Positions 1 through 4,893 of a stretch of DNA of 6,855 bases are shown piece after piece. The position numbers were made by a program, and so were the translations under genes. Each line of letters opens with the position of its first letter. The stretch's first letter is position 1. Source of the stretch: an uncultured Bdellovibrio sp. (GTDB lineage: Bacteria; Bdellovibrionota; Bdellovibrionia; Bdellovibrionales; Bdellovibrionaceae); assembly GCA_946482355.1 (NCBI GenBank), contig CAMLRE010000120.1, positions 1-6,855 on the forward strand, given 5' to 3'. The notes below the pieces were generated by a model. It saw nothing but the letters and a program-made list of their open reading frames with translations, had not been told where the DNA came from and did not search any database.

Positions 1-188
1 AACAAATTTCGGGCGGTATCGCGGCAGTGATTGCAGGTTATATCGTTGTGAAAAAGCCAGATGGCTTTTTAGAACACTTTGATATTCTTGGTTATGTGTT
101 AGTCGCAACGGTAACTGTGACTGTGTTTATGATGAAATACATTAACGATAAATATATTCGTCATGATCCAGCGGTTATGAAGAAATAA
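1..188 (+). CDS. C-terminal end of a membrane transporter, probably MFS family (partial)
   Basis: An open frame enters from the left edge (first full codon at base 3) and ends at TAA 186-188, giving 61 visible residues. It begins QISGGIAAVIAGYIVV, a glycine/alanine-rich helix. A short polar loop (KKPDGFLEHFD) follows, then a second hydrophobic helix (ILGYVLVATVTVTVFMMKYI) and a charged cytoplasmic-type tail ending in MKK. This pattern matches the last two transmembrane helices of a 12-helix Major Facilitator Superfamily carrier, where a QxSGxxGxxxAG-like stretch is common in helix 11. The substrate cannot be told from this fragment. The stop is 3 bases from the end of the convergent arsenate reductase, with no terminator between them. 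Another polytopic membrane protein family is possible. Confidence 0.6.
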   Translation, partial: QISGGIAAVIAGYIVVKKPDGFLEHFDILGYVLVATVTVTVFMMKYINDKYIRHDPAVMKK

Positions 189-191
189 TAG

Positions 192-593
192 TTATTTTAG
201 CCAGTGATTTTGTTCTAAAAAAGTCAGAACTTGATCTTTGATCTTATCACGAGTTATGCGAACATTTTCTAAAGATTGGCCTTTCGGATCTTGAAAGGGC
301 CAATCAAGAATTTGTAATCCTGGAATATACGGGCAATTTTCTTTACATCCCATGCTAATTAAATATTTCGCATCTTTGGCAAGTTCCGCAGTTAAAAGTT
401 TTGGTTTGGCATCGGCTAATGAGATTTCAATTTCATTCATCACCGTTTTAACTTCCGGGTGAACTTGTGGGGCGGGTTGAGTACCGGCCGATATAGCACG
501 AACTTTTGAAGCGTCAGCATATTTATTAAAAAATGCAGCAGCCATTTGTGAACGACCAGCATTATGAATGCACGCAAAGATTACGGTTTCCAT
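192..593 (-). CDS. arsC: Arsenate reductase, low-molecular-weight phosphatase fold (ArsC type)
   Basis: This 133-residue cytoplasmic enzyme would reduce arsenate to arsenite through a cysteine relay. Residues 8-16 form the phosphate-type anion loop (C8, N11, R14, S15 in CIHNAGRSQ), typical of LMW-phosphatase-like arsenate reductases. SAGT at 35-38 is also family-typical. The distal cysteines are C83 and C87 in MGCKENCP, followed by DWPFQDPKGQ, where D102 is the probable general acid. In Bacillus and Staphylococcus ArsC the two relay cysteines are seven residues apart. Here they are four apart, as in the MGCxxxCP branch that includes mycothiol-dependent and related enzymes, so the electron donor is uncertain. 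The length is normal for the family. No arsB, acr3 or arsR is visible nearby, and the gene seems to have its own promoter. The start at 593 is the only reasonable ATG, but it lacks a Shine-Dalgarno sequence. Confidence 0.88.
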   Translation of the reverse strand: METVIFACIHNAGRSQMAAAFFNKYADASKVRAISAGTQPAPQVHPEVKTVMNEIEISLADAKPKLLTAELAKDAKYLISMGCKENCPYIPGLQILDWPFQDPKGQSLENVRITRDKIKDQVLTFLEQNHWLK

Positions 594-602
594 ACTTTTA
601 AG

Positions 603-631
603 ATTATGAACTGCTGACTCATTACTTTGAA
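603..631 (-). promoter_or_regulatory. Candidate arsC promoter giving a near-leaderless transcript
   Basis: On the - strand, TTCAAA (626-631) and CATAAT (603-608) are separated by 17 bases; the -10 matches consensus at 5 of 6 positions and the -35 at 4 of 6. The -10 ends only 9 bases before the arsC ATG at 593, so a start site at the usual distance would leave a leader of a few bases at most. This agrees with the missing Shine-Dalgarno sequence. Confidence 0.4.
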
Positions 632-637
632 AGTAAA

Positions 638-659
638 AAACCTGCTTTTCAGCAGGTTT
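638..659 (-). terminator. Rho-independent terminator (tRNA / small RNA unit)
   Basis: A perfect 9-bp stem (arms 638-646 and 651-659, core AACCTGCT/AGCAGGTT) closes a four-base loop. Read on the - strand it runs into a T-tract (TTTTTTA, overlapping the last stem bases). It lies downstream of the tRNA and just upstream of arsC, so it would end - strand transcripts from the tRNA region and insulate arsC. Confidence 0.85.
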
Positions 660-716
660 AATATTTCGCCCAGAGGCTCATTTCCGTCGAAACTTTCTTC
701 AGTCGCAACCGAAGAA
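638..716 (-). ncRNA. Candidate structured small RNA or long tRNA 3' trailer
   Basis: Between the tRNA and the terminator is a less AT-rich block that can fold on the - strand. The first hairpin pairs 716-708 (TTCTTCGGT) with 703-695 (ACTGAAGAA). It has nine pairs and a TGCG loop, with one pair being G-U. On the + strand that pair would be A-C, so the RNA, if real, is read from the - strand. A second weaker pairing joins TTTCG (692-688) with CGAAA (668-664). The third structure is the terminator stem. The 41 bases before the block (717-757) are very AT-rich and contain GATAAT (741-746), a possible -10 element with no good -35. It could be an independent small RNA or simply trailer removed during tRNA processing. 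I recognise no known RNA family. Confidence 0.35.
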
Positions 717-757
717 CAATAATTTTAAAAACAAAAGTAAATTATCTTTGAAAAAAT

Positions 758-834
<77 letters not shown>

Positions 835-863
835 ACCGTCAAAGATATTAAAAGTGAACATTT

Positions 864-892
864 GTTTTAAAGGCGAACTTAACCCTTGTCAA
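864..892 (-). promoter_or_regulatory. Candidate promoter of the tRNA
   Basis: A perfect -35 box TTGACA (887-892, - strand) lies 17 bases from TAAAAC (864-869), which matches the -10 consensus at 4 of 6 positions. The predicted start leaves a 5' leader of roughly 20-25 bases before the mature tRNA at 834, a normal arrangement for RNase P processing. Confidence 0.6.
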
Positions 893-931
893 ACAGCTCG
901 TTTAAAAAAGGCCTGGCACCCGAAGAAAAAC

Positions 932-1546
932 CTATTTTTTAGGCGCTGTTTGGGTAAACAGCGGTAATTTGCTAACCTGGTCATACCATTTTTTCAAATT
1001 AGGTGCTGTTGATAGCCAGTTTTCCTGCGGAAAGCGGATGTCAGCGTAATCAATCATCGCCACAATGCTGATCTCGCCAATAAAGAATTCTGACGTTCCA
1101 AGCTTTGAAGCGACCGAATCAAAATACTGAAACGATAAAGTCATTTTCTCTTTTTGTTTGGCATCCCATTCGGCACTTTGAAGGTGAGCAGGGCGAACCG
1201 ATTCATAACGGCGAAGCAAAGTCGCATCGGTGCAGCCATCGGCCAAAGCCTCAAGCTTACGCTGAAAGAAGTATGCTTGTTCGTCTTTCGGGTAAATCGA
1301 ACCCTTTACAGATTTCGTGTTTAAATATTCGCAAATCACCGGAGAATCGACCACGGTTTCGCCGTTTTCTAATAACAGAGCCGGAATTTTGGCTAACGGG
1401 TTGGCCTTTTTAAGTTCAGGCGTGGGCGTAAACTTTCCGTCGGTCATGAGATCAATGGTTTCAATTTTGTCGGTTAACCCTGTGATAATAGCTGTGGCCA
1501 TCACTTTGCGGGTGTAGGGAGAAAGATTTGCGTAATATAATTTCAT
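932..1546 (-). CDS. Glutathione S-transferase family protein, YibF-like
   Basis: This 204-residue cytosolic protein has an N-terminal thioredoxin-fold domain (about 1-78) and an all-helical C-terminal domain (about 88-200). SPYTRKV at 9-15 supplies the probable catalytic serine S9. NPLAKIPAL at 49-57 carries the conserved cis-proline P55, and DSP at 67-69 is the usual site binding the gamma-glutamyl part of glutathione. KLEALADG at 97-104 followed by RPAHLQS closely resembles E. coli YibF. Family members conjugate or reduce glutathione adducts, but the substrate here is unknown. The start is the only plausible ATG and has no clear Shine-Dalgarno sequence. The upstream small gene ends 56 bases away, so it could be read from the same transcript, through two hairpins. 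A short AT-rich hairpin with a U-run overlaps the stop codon but is too weak to call a terminator. Confidence 0.88.
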   Translation of the reverse strand: MKLYYANLSPYTRKVMATAIITGLTDKIETIDLMTDGKFTPTPELKKANPLAKIPALLLENGETVVDSPVICEYLNTKSVKGSIYPKDEQAYFFQRKLEALADGCTDATLLRRYESVRPAHLQSAEWDAKQKEKMTLSFQYFDSVASKLGTSEFFIGEISIVAMIDYADIRFPQENWLSTAPNLKKWYDQVSKLPLFTQTAPKK

Positions 1547-1562
1547 GAAGGGAACGCTATCA

Positions 1563-1600
1563 CGCCGCGAGCCGCGGCGGAAGCATCTAACCGAAGTTAG
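1563..1600 (-). other. Two hairpins between the small-protein gene and the GST gene
   Basis: Just after the small-gene stop, CTAAC/GTTAG (1596-1600 and 1587-1591) encloses TTCG on the - strand, an exceptionally stable C(UUCG)G tetraloop in RNA. Nine bases later a perfect 7-bp GC-only stem CGCCGCG/CGCGGCG (1563-1569 and 1573-1579) encloses three bases. Neither is followed by a T-tract, so they are not ordinary Rho-independent terminators. They may protect or process the small-gene transcript, or reduce read-through into the GST gene. Confidence 0.6.
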
Positions 1601-1602
1601 TG

Positions 1603-1749
1603 CTACCAGCCAGCAGGGGCTTTACGTTTGCGTTTTTTAAGATTGAACGGCTTGGCCTGTTGAGGCGCCGAGTGGTTTGCAGAAGTCGTATTTGCTGTAT
1701 TCGAAGTTTCAGTTTTAGTGTTCGAAGTTTTCGTGTTGTTCATTTCCAT
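1603..1749 (-). CDS. Small basic protein of unknown function (48 aa)
   Basis: ATG at 1749 opens a 48-residue frame closed by TAG at 1605-1603. I do not recognise a family. Residues 4-27 are low-complexity Asn/Thr/Ser with TS recurring every seven residues (8-9, 15-16, 22-23). Residues 28-36 (APQQAKPFN) lead to a basic patch LKKRKRK (37-43) and a tail APAGW. There is no signal peptide or membrane helix. The evidence that it is real is the strong ribosome site AAAGGAGG four bases before the ATG, an extended -10 promoter upstream, and a stable hairpin just after the stop. A second ATG at 1743 (M3) is also well spaced from the ribosome site and could be the true start. The basic patch suggests nucleic-acid or membrane-surface contact, but that is only inference. 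Confidence 0.65.
   Translation of the reverse strand: MEMNNTKTSNTKTETSNTANTTSANHSAPQQAKPFNLKKRKRKAPAGW
1700..1730 (-). repeat. 21-bp tandem repeat inside the small-protein gene
   Basis: The ten-base word TTCGAAGTTT (+ strand) occurs at 1700-1709 and again at 1721-1730, exactly 21 bases apart. It encodes the recurring (K/E)TSN of residues 7-10 and 14-17. A third diverged unit (TTSA, 21-24) continues the seven-residue period. This indicates growth by in-frame duplication. Confidence 0.75.
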
Positions 1750-1753
1750 TTTG

Positions 1754-1761
1754 CCTCCTTT
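1754..1761 (-). promoter_or_regulatory. Strong ribosome binding site of the small-protein gene
   Basis: AAAGGAGG on the - strand is a nearly full anti-Shine-Dalgarno match, four bases from the ATG at 1749 and ten from the in-frame ATG at 1743. It is the strongest such site in the window and is the main reason for calling this short frame a gene. Confidence 0.8.
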
Positions 1762-1771
1762 CTCTTATTTT

Positions 1772-1789
1772 TGTGTCCAAATCGACACA
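1772..1789 (-). promoter_or_regulatory. Inverted repeat at the predicted start of the small-gene transcript
   Basis: TGTGTC (1772-1777) and GACACA (1784-1789) form a perfect 6-bp inverted repeat around six bases. It sits where transcription from the -10 box at 1796-1801 should begin, and about ten bases upstream of the ribosome site. It could be an operator or a 5' stabilising hairpin. Confidence 0.4.
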
Positions 1790-1795
1790 CTTAAG

Positions 1796-1804
1796 AGTAT
1801 ACCA
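1796..1804 (-). promoter_or_regulatory. Candidate extended -10 promoter of the small-protein gene
   Basis: On the - strand TGG directly precedes TATACT (1796-1801), an extended -10 element with 5 of 6 matches to TATAAT. No good -35 is visible at 16-18 bases (TAGGTT at best), as is common for extended -10 promoters. The predicted start, near 1789, gives a leader of about 40 bases. Confidence 0.5.
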
Positions 1805-1827
1805 AAGGGGCTGATGCTAACCTAGGT

Positions 1828-2742
1828 CTAAGTAGAATAGCTCTGTGCTCCCAGACGTTTTGTGAATTGCAGCAGAGCGTCGCAATCGTTATCGACAAAA
1901 TAGGTGGTATTGAGTTTACGCAAAGCATTCAACTCTTCGGTTGACCCCGACGATGTGTTTATGACCTTGTCCCAGATGCCCATAGATTCAGCTTTAAAAT
2001 GGATGTCGGTAATCGCCTTTAAAGTCTTAAAAAGATGGATCGGGTGCGAGTTCATATCCGAAATCAGGTAAGAAAAATCACCCTCAAACTCAGGATTTTT
2101 CGAAATTTCTGGCCAACACTGAGCCGCGTGCGCTCCGGCCACGAATTTATAAAACCCAAGTTGGCTTACAAAGTGTTCGGGCTGTGAAAAGTAGTGTTCA
2201 GCATGAACACAGTCATGAAGCCAAAAGCTTAAAGGGTCACGTTTTCCGAAAAGCTGCGTTGGCCAATTTTGATAATCATTCTTAAAAGTAATAATTCTTC
2301 GTCCTTCGCACTGGATCTGCAAAAGCTCGGATGGTGATGGTTCGTATGCAAGTACCGTGATCGGGTATTTTTTTGTAAAAATAAAATACATCGCGCGCTG
2401 TAAAACTTCAGGCAGCGGTTTGATTTTTACCGTTCGTAAAAACTCAGAAAACGAAATATCTGTCGGTAATTTTTTTGGCCAATCGATATTTAATTTCTGT
2501 GTTAATTCAGAGGGTAATAAGTGGGGAATTGTGTCTGCACTGCTATGAGGCAATGTGGAACAGATTCCGCCAAACCAATCTTTCGGACGACGTAACAAAC
2601 ACAGAAGCGCTGCCCAAAGCATGACCTCTGATGTCTTATCCCAGTGCAGTTTTACTAACGTCTCATCAATGATCCTAAACGAATCTTGATAATGTGAGTA
2701 AAAAGACGGCGCGCAGAATAGGGGTTTGAATGAATCTTTCAT
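1828..2742 (-). CDS. Uncharacterised 304-residue protein with His/Asp-rich motifs
   Basis: I do not recognise a family for this protein. There is no signal peptide and no convincing membrane helix, although WAALLCLL at 43-50 is hydrophobic; it is probably soluble and largely helical in its second half. The most striking part is DPLSFWLHDCVHAEHYF at 169-185, where H176, D177, H180 and H183 have the spacing of a helical metal-binding site. A second cluster follows in SDMNSHPIHLFK (228-239: D229, H233, H236). H205 in VAGAHAAQ lies between them. Together these could bind a metal ion, but the sequence alone does not prove it. The nearest downstream gene on this strand is the small basic protein, 78 bases on, which has its own promoter. 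Upstream is a divergent promoter region shared with the secreted nuclease. The ATG at 2742 lacks a good ribosome site, so the exact start is moderately sure. Confidence 0.8.
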   Translation of the reverse strand: MKDSFKPLFCAPSFYSHYQDSFRIIDETLVKLHWDKTSEVMLWAALLCLLRRPKDWFGGICSTLPHSSADTIPHLLPSELTQKLNIDWPKKLPTDISFSEFLRTVKIKPLPEVLQRAMYFIFTKKYPITVLAYEPSPSELLQIQCEGRRIITFKNDYQNWPTQLFGKRDPLSFWLHDCVHAEHYFSQPEHFVSQLGFYKFVAGAHAAQCWPEISKNPEFEGDFSYLISDMNSHPIHLFKTLKAITDIHFKAESMGIWDKVINTSSGSTEELNALRKLNTTYFVDNDCDALLQFTKRLGAQSYST

Positions 2743-2749
2743 TTTCTGG

Positions 2750-2804
2750 TTGAAATCTCTCTCTTAATTTAATGAAATGTAGCCAAGTTGAATTCAAACT
2801 TCAA
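2750..2804. promoter_or_regulatory. Overlapping divergent promoters around a palindrome
   Basis: For the + strand nuclease gene, TTGAAA (2750-2755) is 17 bases from TGAAAT (2773-2778). For the - strand gene, TTGAAG (2799-2804) is 17 bases from TACATT (2776-2781). The two -10 boxes overlap, so the promoters would compete. The perfect 10-bp palindrome TTGAATTCAA (2788-2797) lies between the boxes of the - strand promoter and at the expected start site of the + strand promoter, a good position for an operator. Box matches are only moderate, so this remains a candidate. Confidence 0.35.
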
Positions 2805-2812
2805 GGAAGGGG
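2803..2812 (+). promoter_or_regulatory. Ribosome binding site of the secreted nuclease gene
   Basis: AAGGAAGGGG is purine-rich and ends seven bases before the ATG at 2820. A second in-frame ATG at 2823 is ten bases away. Either start yields the same signal peptide. Confidence 0.6.
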
Positions 2813-2819
2813 TTGAAGG

Positions 2820-3617
2820 ATGATGATCAGGAATCTTTTTATTACAGGCATGATGCTGTTTGCGGTGCAGTCGTACGCGCTGAATGCTTCTATTGCGACG
2901 ACAACGGCGTATCAAGAGCTTACCCAACAAGCCACTTCAGAAACTTTTAAATACTCTTATTATTTTACTTTTACTCAGGCCACTGGCGAAACAATTAATT
3001 TAGCTGATTTTACCAAAGTAAATGCAACTTTTCCGTTACCGGCCAAAGATTACGATCGCGATAGCCAATTCGGCGAATGGATCAGACCTGTTAAAAACTT
3101 ATGCTTAAATACCCGCGGTGTTGTTTTGCAACGCGATTCAAAAGTGGCGGTTAAAGTTAACGATAGCTGCACGGTAACGGGTGGCGATTGGTACGATCCG
3201 TACACAAATAAAAACTATAACGATGCTGACGATATTCAAATTGATCACGTCGTGGCTTTAAAAAACGCTTACATGACAGGCGCGCACGCCTGGACAAATG
3301 CTAAACGCTGTTTGTACGCCAACTTCTTGGGTAATGATTTTCACTTATTAGCTGTAAACGGCCCTGAGAACATGCGCAAAAGCGATAAGTCTCCGCTTGA
3401 ATGGACTCCGCCAAATAAAGCATTTGTTTGTGAATACTTACGTCATTGGTTAGAAATCAAATTTATTTGGGAGTTAAAATTAACTCCGCGTGAAGTGACA
3501 GCGATTGAAAATCAGTTAATCGAAAATCACTGTTCAACTGAAGACATGACAGTATCTGCCGCTGAAATTCAAGCGAACCGCAAATACATGGAAGCTAACA
3601 AGAACCTATGTCAATAG
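2820..3617 (+). CDS. Secreted HNH-type nuclease with a DUF1524 (GmrSD C-terminal-like) domain
   Basis: The protein has 265 residues. Residues 1-20 form a Sec signal peptide: two Met, Arg4, a hydrophobic core (LFITGMMLFAV) and a likely cleavage site after SYA20. The nuclease domain spans about 85-210. IDHVVALKNAY (141-151) provides the DH pair D142-H143. It is followed at about 167 by ANFLGNDFHLLAVNG, N184, K187, K190 and SPLEWTPPNKAFVCEY. This matches the order of the DUF1524 HNH family, known from the C-terminal half of GmrSD and from many secreted stand-alone nucleases with an EW-PPN motif. All six cysteines (95, 117, 164, 204, 238, 264) are in the exported part and even in number, suggesting disulfides. 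It probably degrades DNA or RNA in the periplasm or outside the cell, for example prey or environmental DNA. Its end overlaps the antiporter start by 10 bases. Confidence 0.87.
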   Translation: MMIRNLFITGMMLFAVQSYALNASIATTTAYQELTQQATSETFKYSYYFTFTQATGETINLADFTKVNATFPLPAKDYDRDSQFGEWIRPVKNLCLNTRGVVLQRDSKVAVKVNDSCTVTGGDWYDPYTNKNYNDADDIQIDHVVALKNAYMTGAHAWTNAKRCLYANFLGNDFHLLAVNGPENMRKSDKSPLEWTPPNKAFVCEYLRHWLEIKFIWELKLTPREVTAIENQLIENHCSTEDMTVSAAEIQANRKYMEANKNLCQ

Positions 3618-4879
3618 AAGTTCTATCAACGGTGTTTTTAGCTGTGGCATTGCTTCACAGCTTTCTAACACCGGTCTTTGCTAAAATTTCAAAAAAGTTT
3701 TCTGAAGGATCAAGCTGTGAAGCGTTCTTTCATTTATTGGCTGAAGTTGAAGTGGTCTTTGGCTTTTGGGCTTTTATCTTTTTATCGGTGTGGGCGATTT
3801 TTTATGGCGTAACACCAATGATGGAATACCAGCAGTCGTTACAAATGACTGAACCATTGTTTGTATTTTGTATCATGATTTTAGCTTCAACTCGCCCGGT
3901 GGTGACTGTGGCGCGCACTTTTTTATTAGGTGTGGTTAAAGTTTTAAGCCGCATTATTCCCATTGATGAAAAGCTGATTCAAATGTTTGTGGTATTAGGT
4001 GTGGGGCCATTACTTGGTTCGTTTATCACAGAGCCTGCGGCAATCACAATTTTAGCTTTACTTCTTTACCGCATGCTTGATGGCGTTGATGAAAAACTTC
4101 TTTACGGCACTTTAGCTTTATTATTCGTAAATATTTCTGTTGGTGGGGGATTAACTCATTTCGCAGCTCCACCGATTTTAATCGTGGCCCATAAATTCGG
4201 TTGGGGATTAAAAGATGTGTTCGTGCAAATCGGTGAAGCGGTGATTTGTGCCACATTAGTGAATGCTTTTTTATTCTGTTTATTTTTTAAAGATAGAATC
4301 AAAAAACAAGTTAAAAAATTAGAACCAGAAAACTATCCGATGCCTTTATGGGTAACAATCGCCCACTTGTTGTTTTTAGTTTTAATCGTGTTAACAGCTC
4401 ATCATGATAAAGTGTTCATGGGCTTATTTTTAATTTTTATTGGTCTAACGACAGTGACAAAAAAATACCAAGACGGTCTTAAATTTAAAGAAGCTTTCTT
4501 GGTCGCTTTTTTCTTAGCCGGGTTAATTGTTTTTGGTTCGTTACAAAAATGGTGGTTAACACCGATCTTACAAGCCATGACTGATAAAACATTGTACTTC
4601 GTGGCGACAGGTTTAACGGCAATCACTGATAATGCCGCCTTAACTTACCTAGGTTCACAAGTTGAAGGATTAACCGAAGCTTCTAAATGGGCCATGGTTT
4701 CAGGTGCTATTACGGGTGGCGGATTAACGATCTTAGCTAACGCTCCAAACCCAGCAGGCTTTTCAATTTTATCTGAAAGATTCCCACAAAAAAGTTTAAA
4801 CGCTTTAAAACTTTTAAAAGCAGCCCTTCTTCCCACAGCCGTAACAATCGGCTTCTTCTTACTATTAGGCGCTTTTTAG
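3608..4879 (+). CDS. Putative Na+/H+ antiporter (PF07399-like, ion-transporter superfamily)
   Basis: This 423-residue inner-membrane protein has roughly ten or more hydrophobic segments (about 3-23, 43-68, 83-108, 125-153, 163-195, 205-226, 247-264, 268-283, 295-311, 328-349, 363-384, 405-422). Its length and motifs fit the putative Na+/H+ antiporter family of Pfam PF07399. Characteristic sites are FITEPAAITIL (139-149), GGGLTHFAAPP (179-189), ITDNAALTYLGS (339-350) and ITGGGLTILANAPNPAG (368-384). These form two related pairs, a sign of internal duplication with two re-entrant hairpins in which acidic E142 and D341 may bind the ion. Exchange of Na+ for protons is family-based and not proven. 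The start overlaps the nuclease stop by 10 bases and has only a distant GGAAG, so translation is probably coupled. Transcription probably stops near the convergent kinase gene. Confidence 0.85.
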   Translation: MSIEVLSTVFLAVALLHSFLTPVFAKISKKFSEGSSCEAFFHLLAEVEVVFGFWAFIFLSVWAIFYGVTPMMEYQQSLQMTEPLFVFCIMILASTRPVVTVARTFLLGVVKVLSRIIPIDEKLIQMFVVLGVGPLLGSFITEPAAITILALLLYRMLDGVDEKLLYGTLALLFVNISVGGGLTHFAAPPILIVAHKFGWGLKDVFVQIGEAVICATLVNAFLFCLFFKDRIKKQVKKLEPENYPMPLWVTIAHLLFLVLIVLTAHHDKVFMGLFLIFIGLTTVTKKYQDGLKFKEAFLVAFFLAGLIVFGSLQKWWLTPILQAMTDKTLYFVATGLTAITDNAALTYLGSQVEGLTEASKWAMVSGAITGGGLTILANAPNPAGFSILSERFPQKSLNALKLLKAALLPTAVTIGFFLLLGAF

Positions 4880-4893
4880 GTACGGCCTACCTA
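4877..4893. terminator. Hairpin built from two convergent stop codons
   Basis: TAGGTA (4877-4882) and TACCTA (4888-4893) form a perfect 6-bp stem around five bases. The stop codon of the antiporter starts the first arm, and the stop codon of the kinase gene (TAG on the - strand) ends the second. On the + strand it is followed by TGCTTTGTTTTGG, a weak T-rich tail. On the - strand it is followed by A residues, so it is not a classical terminator in that direction. Termination efficiency is doubtful. Confidence 0.4.

Noticed and set aside
931..943. CCTA/TAGG hairpin with a U-run at the end of the GST gene, as a terminator
   Set aside because: The stem has only four A/T-heavy pairs plus a possible G-U and overlaps the stop codon; too weak to call.
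1105..1517. Two + strand frames of 102 and 66 residues across the GST gene
   Set aside because: They are shadows of the GST gene, which has clear family motifs on the opposite strand.
1600..1794. 64-residue + strand frame rich in Arg, Phe and Ser
   Set aside because: It lies antisense to the small-protein gene, has no ribosome site, and its composition is what the complement of that gene would give.
1820..1827. Palindrome ACCTAGGT just after the 304-residue gene
   Set aside because: Eight bases is expected by chance, with no loop or T-tract to make it a terminator.
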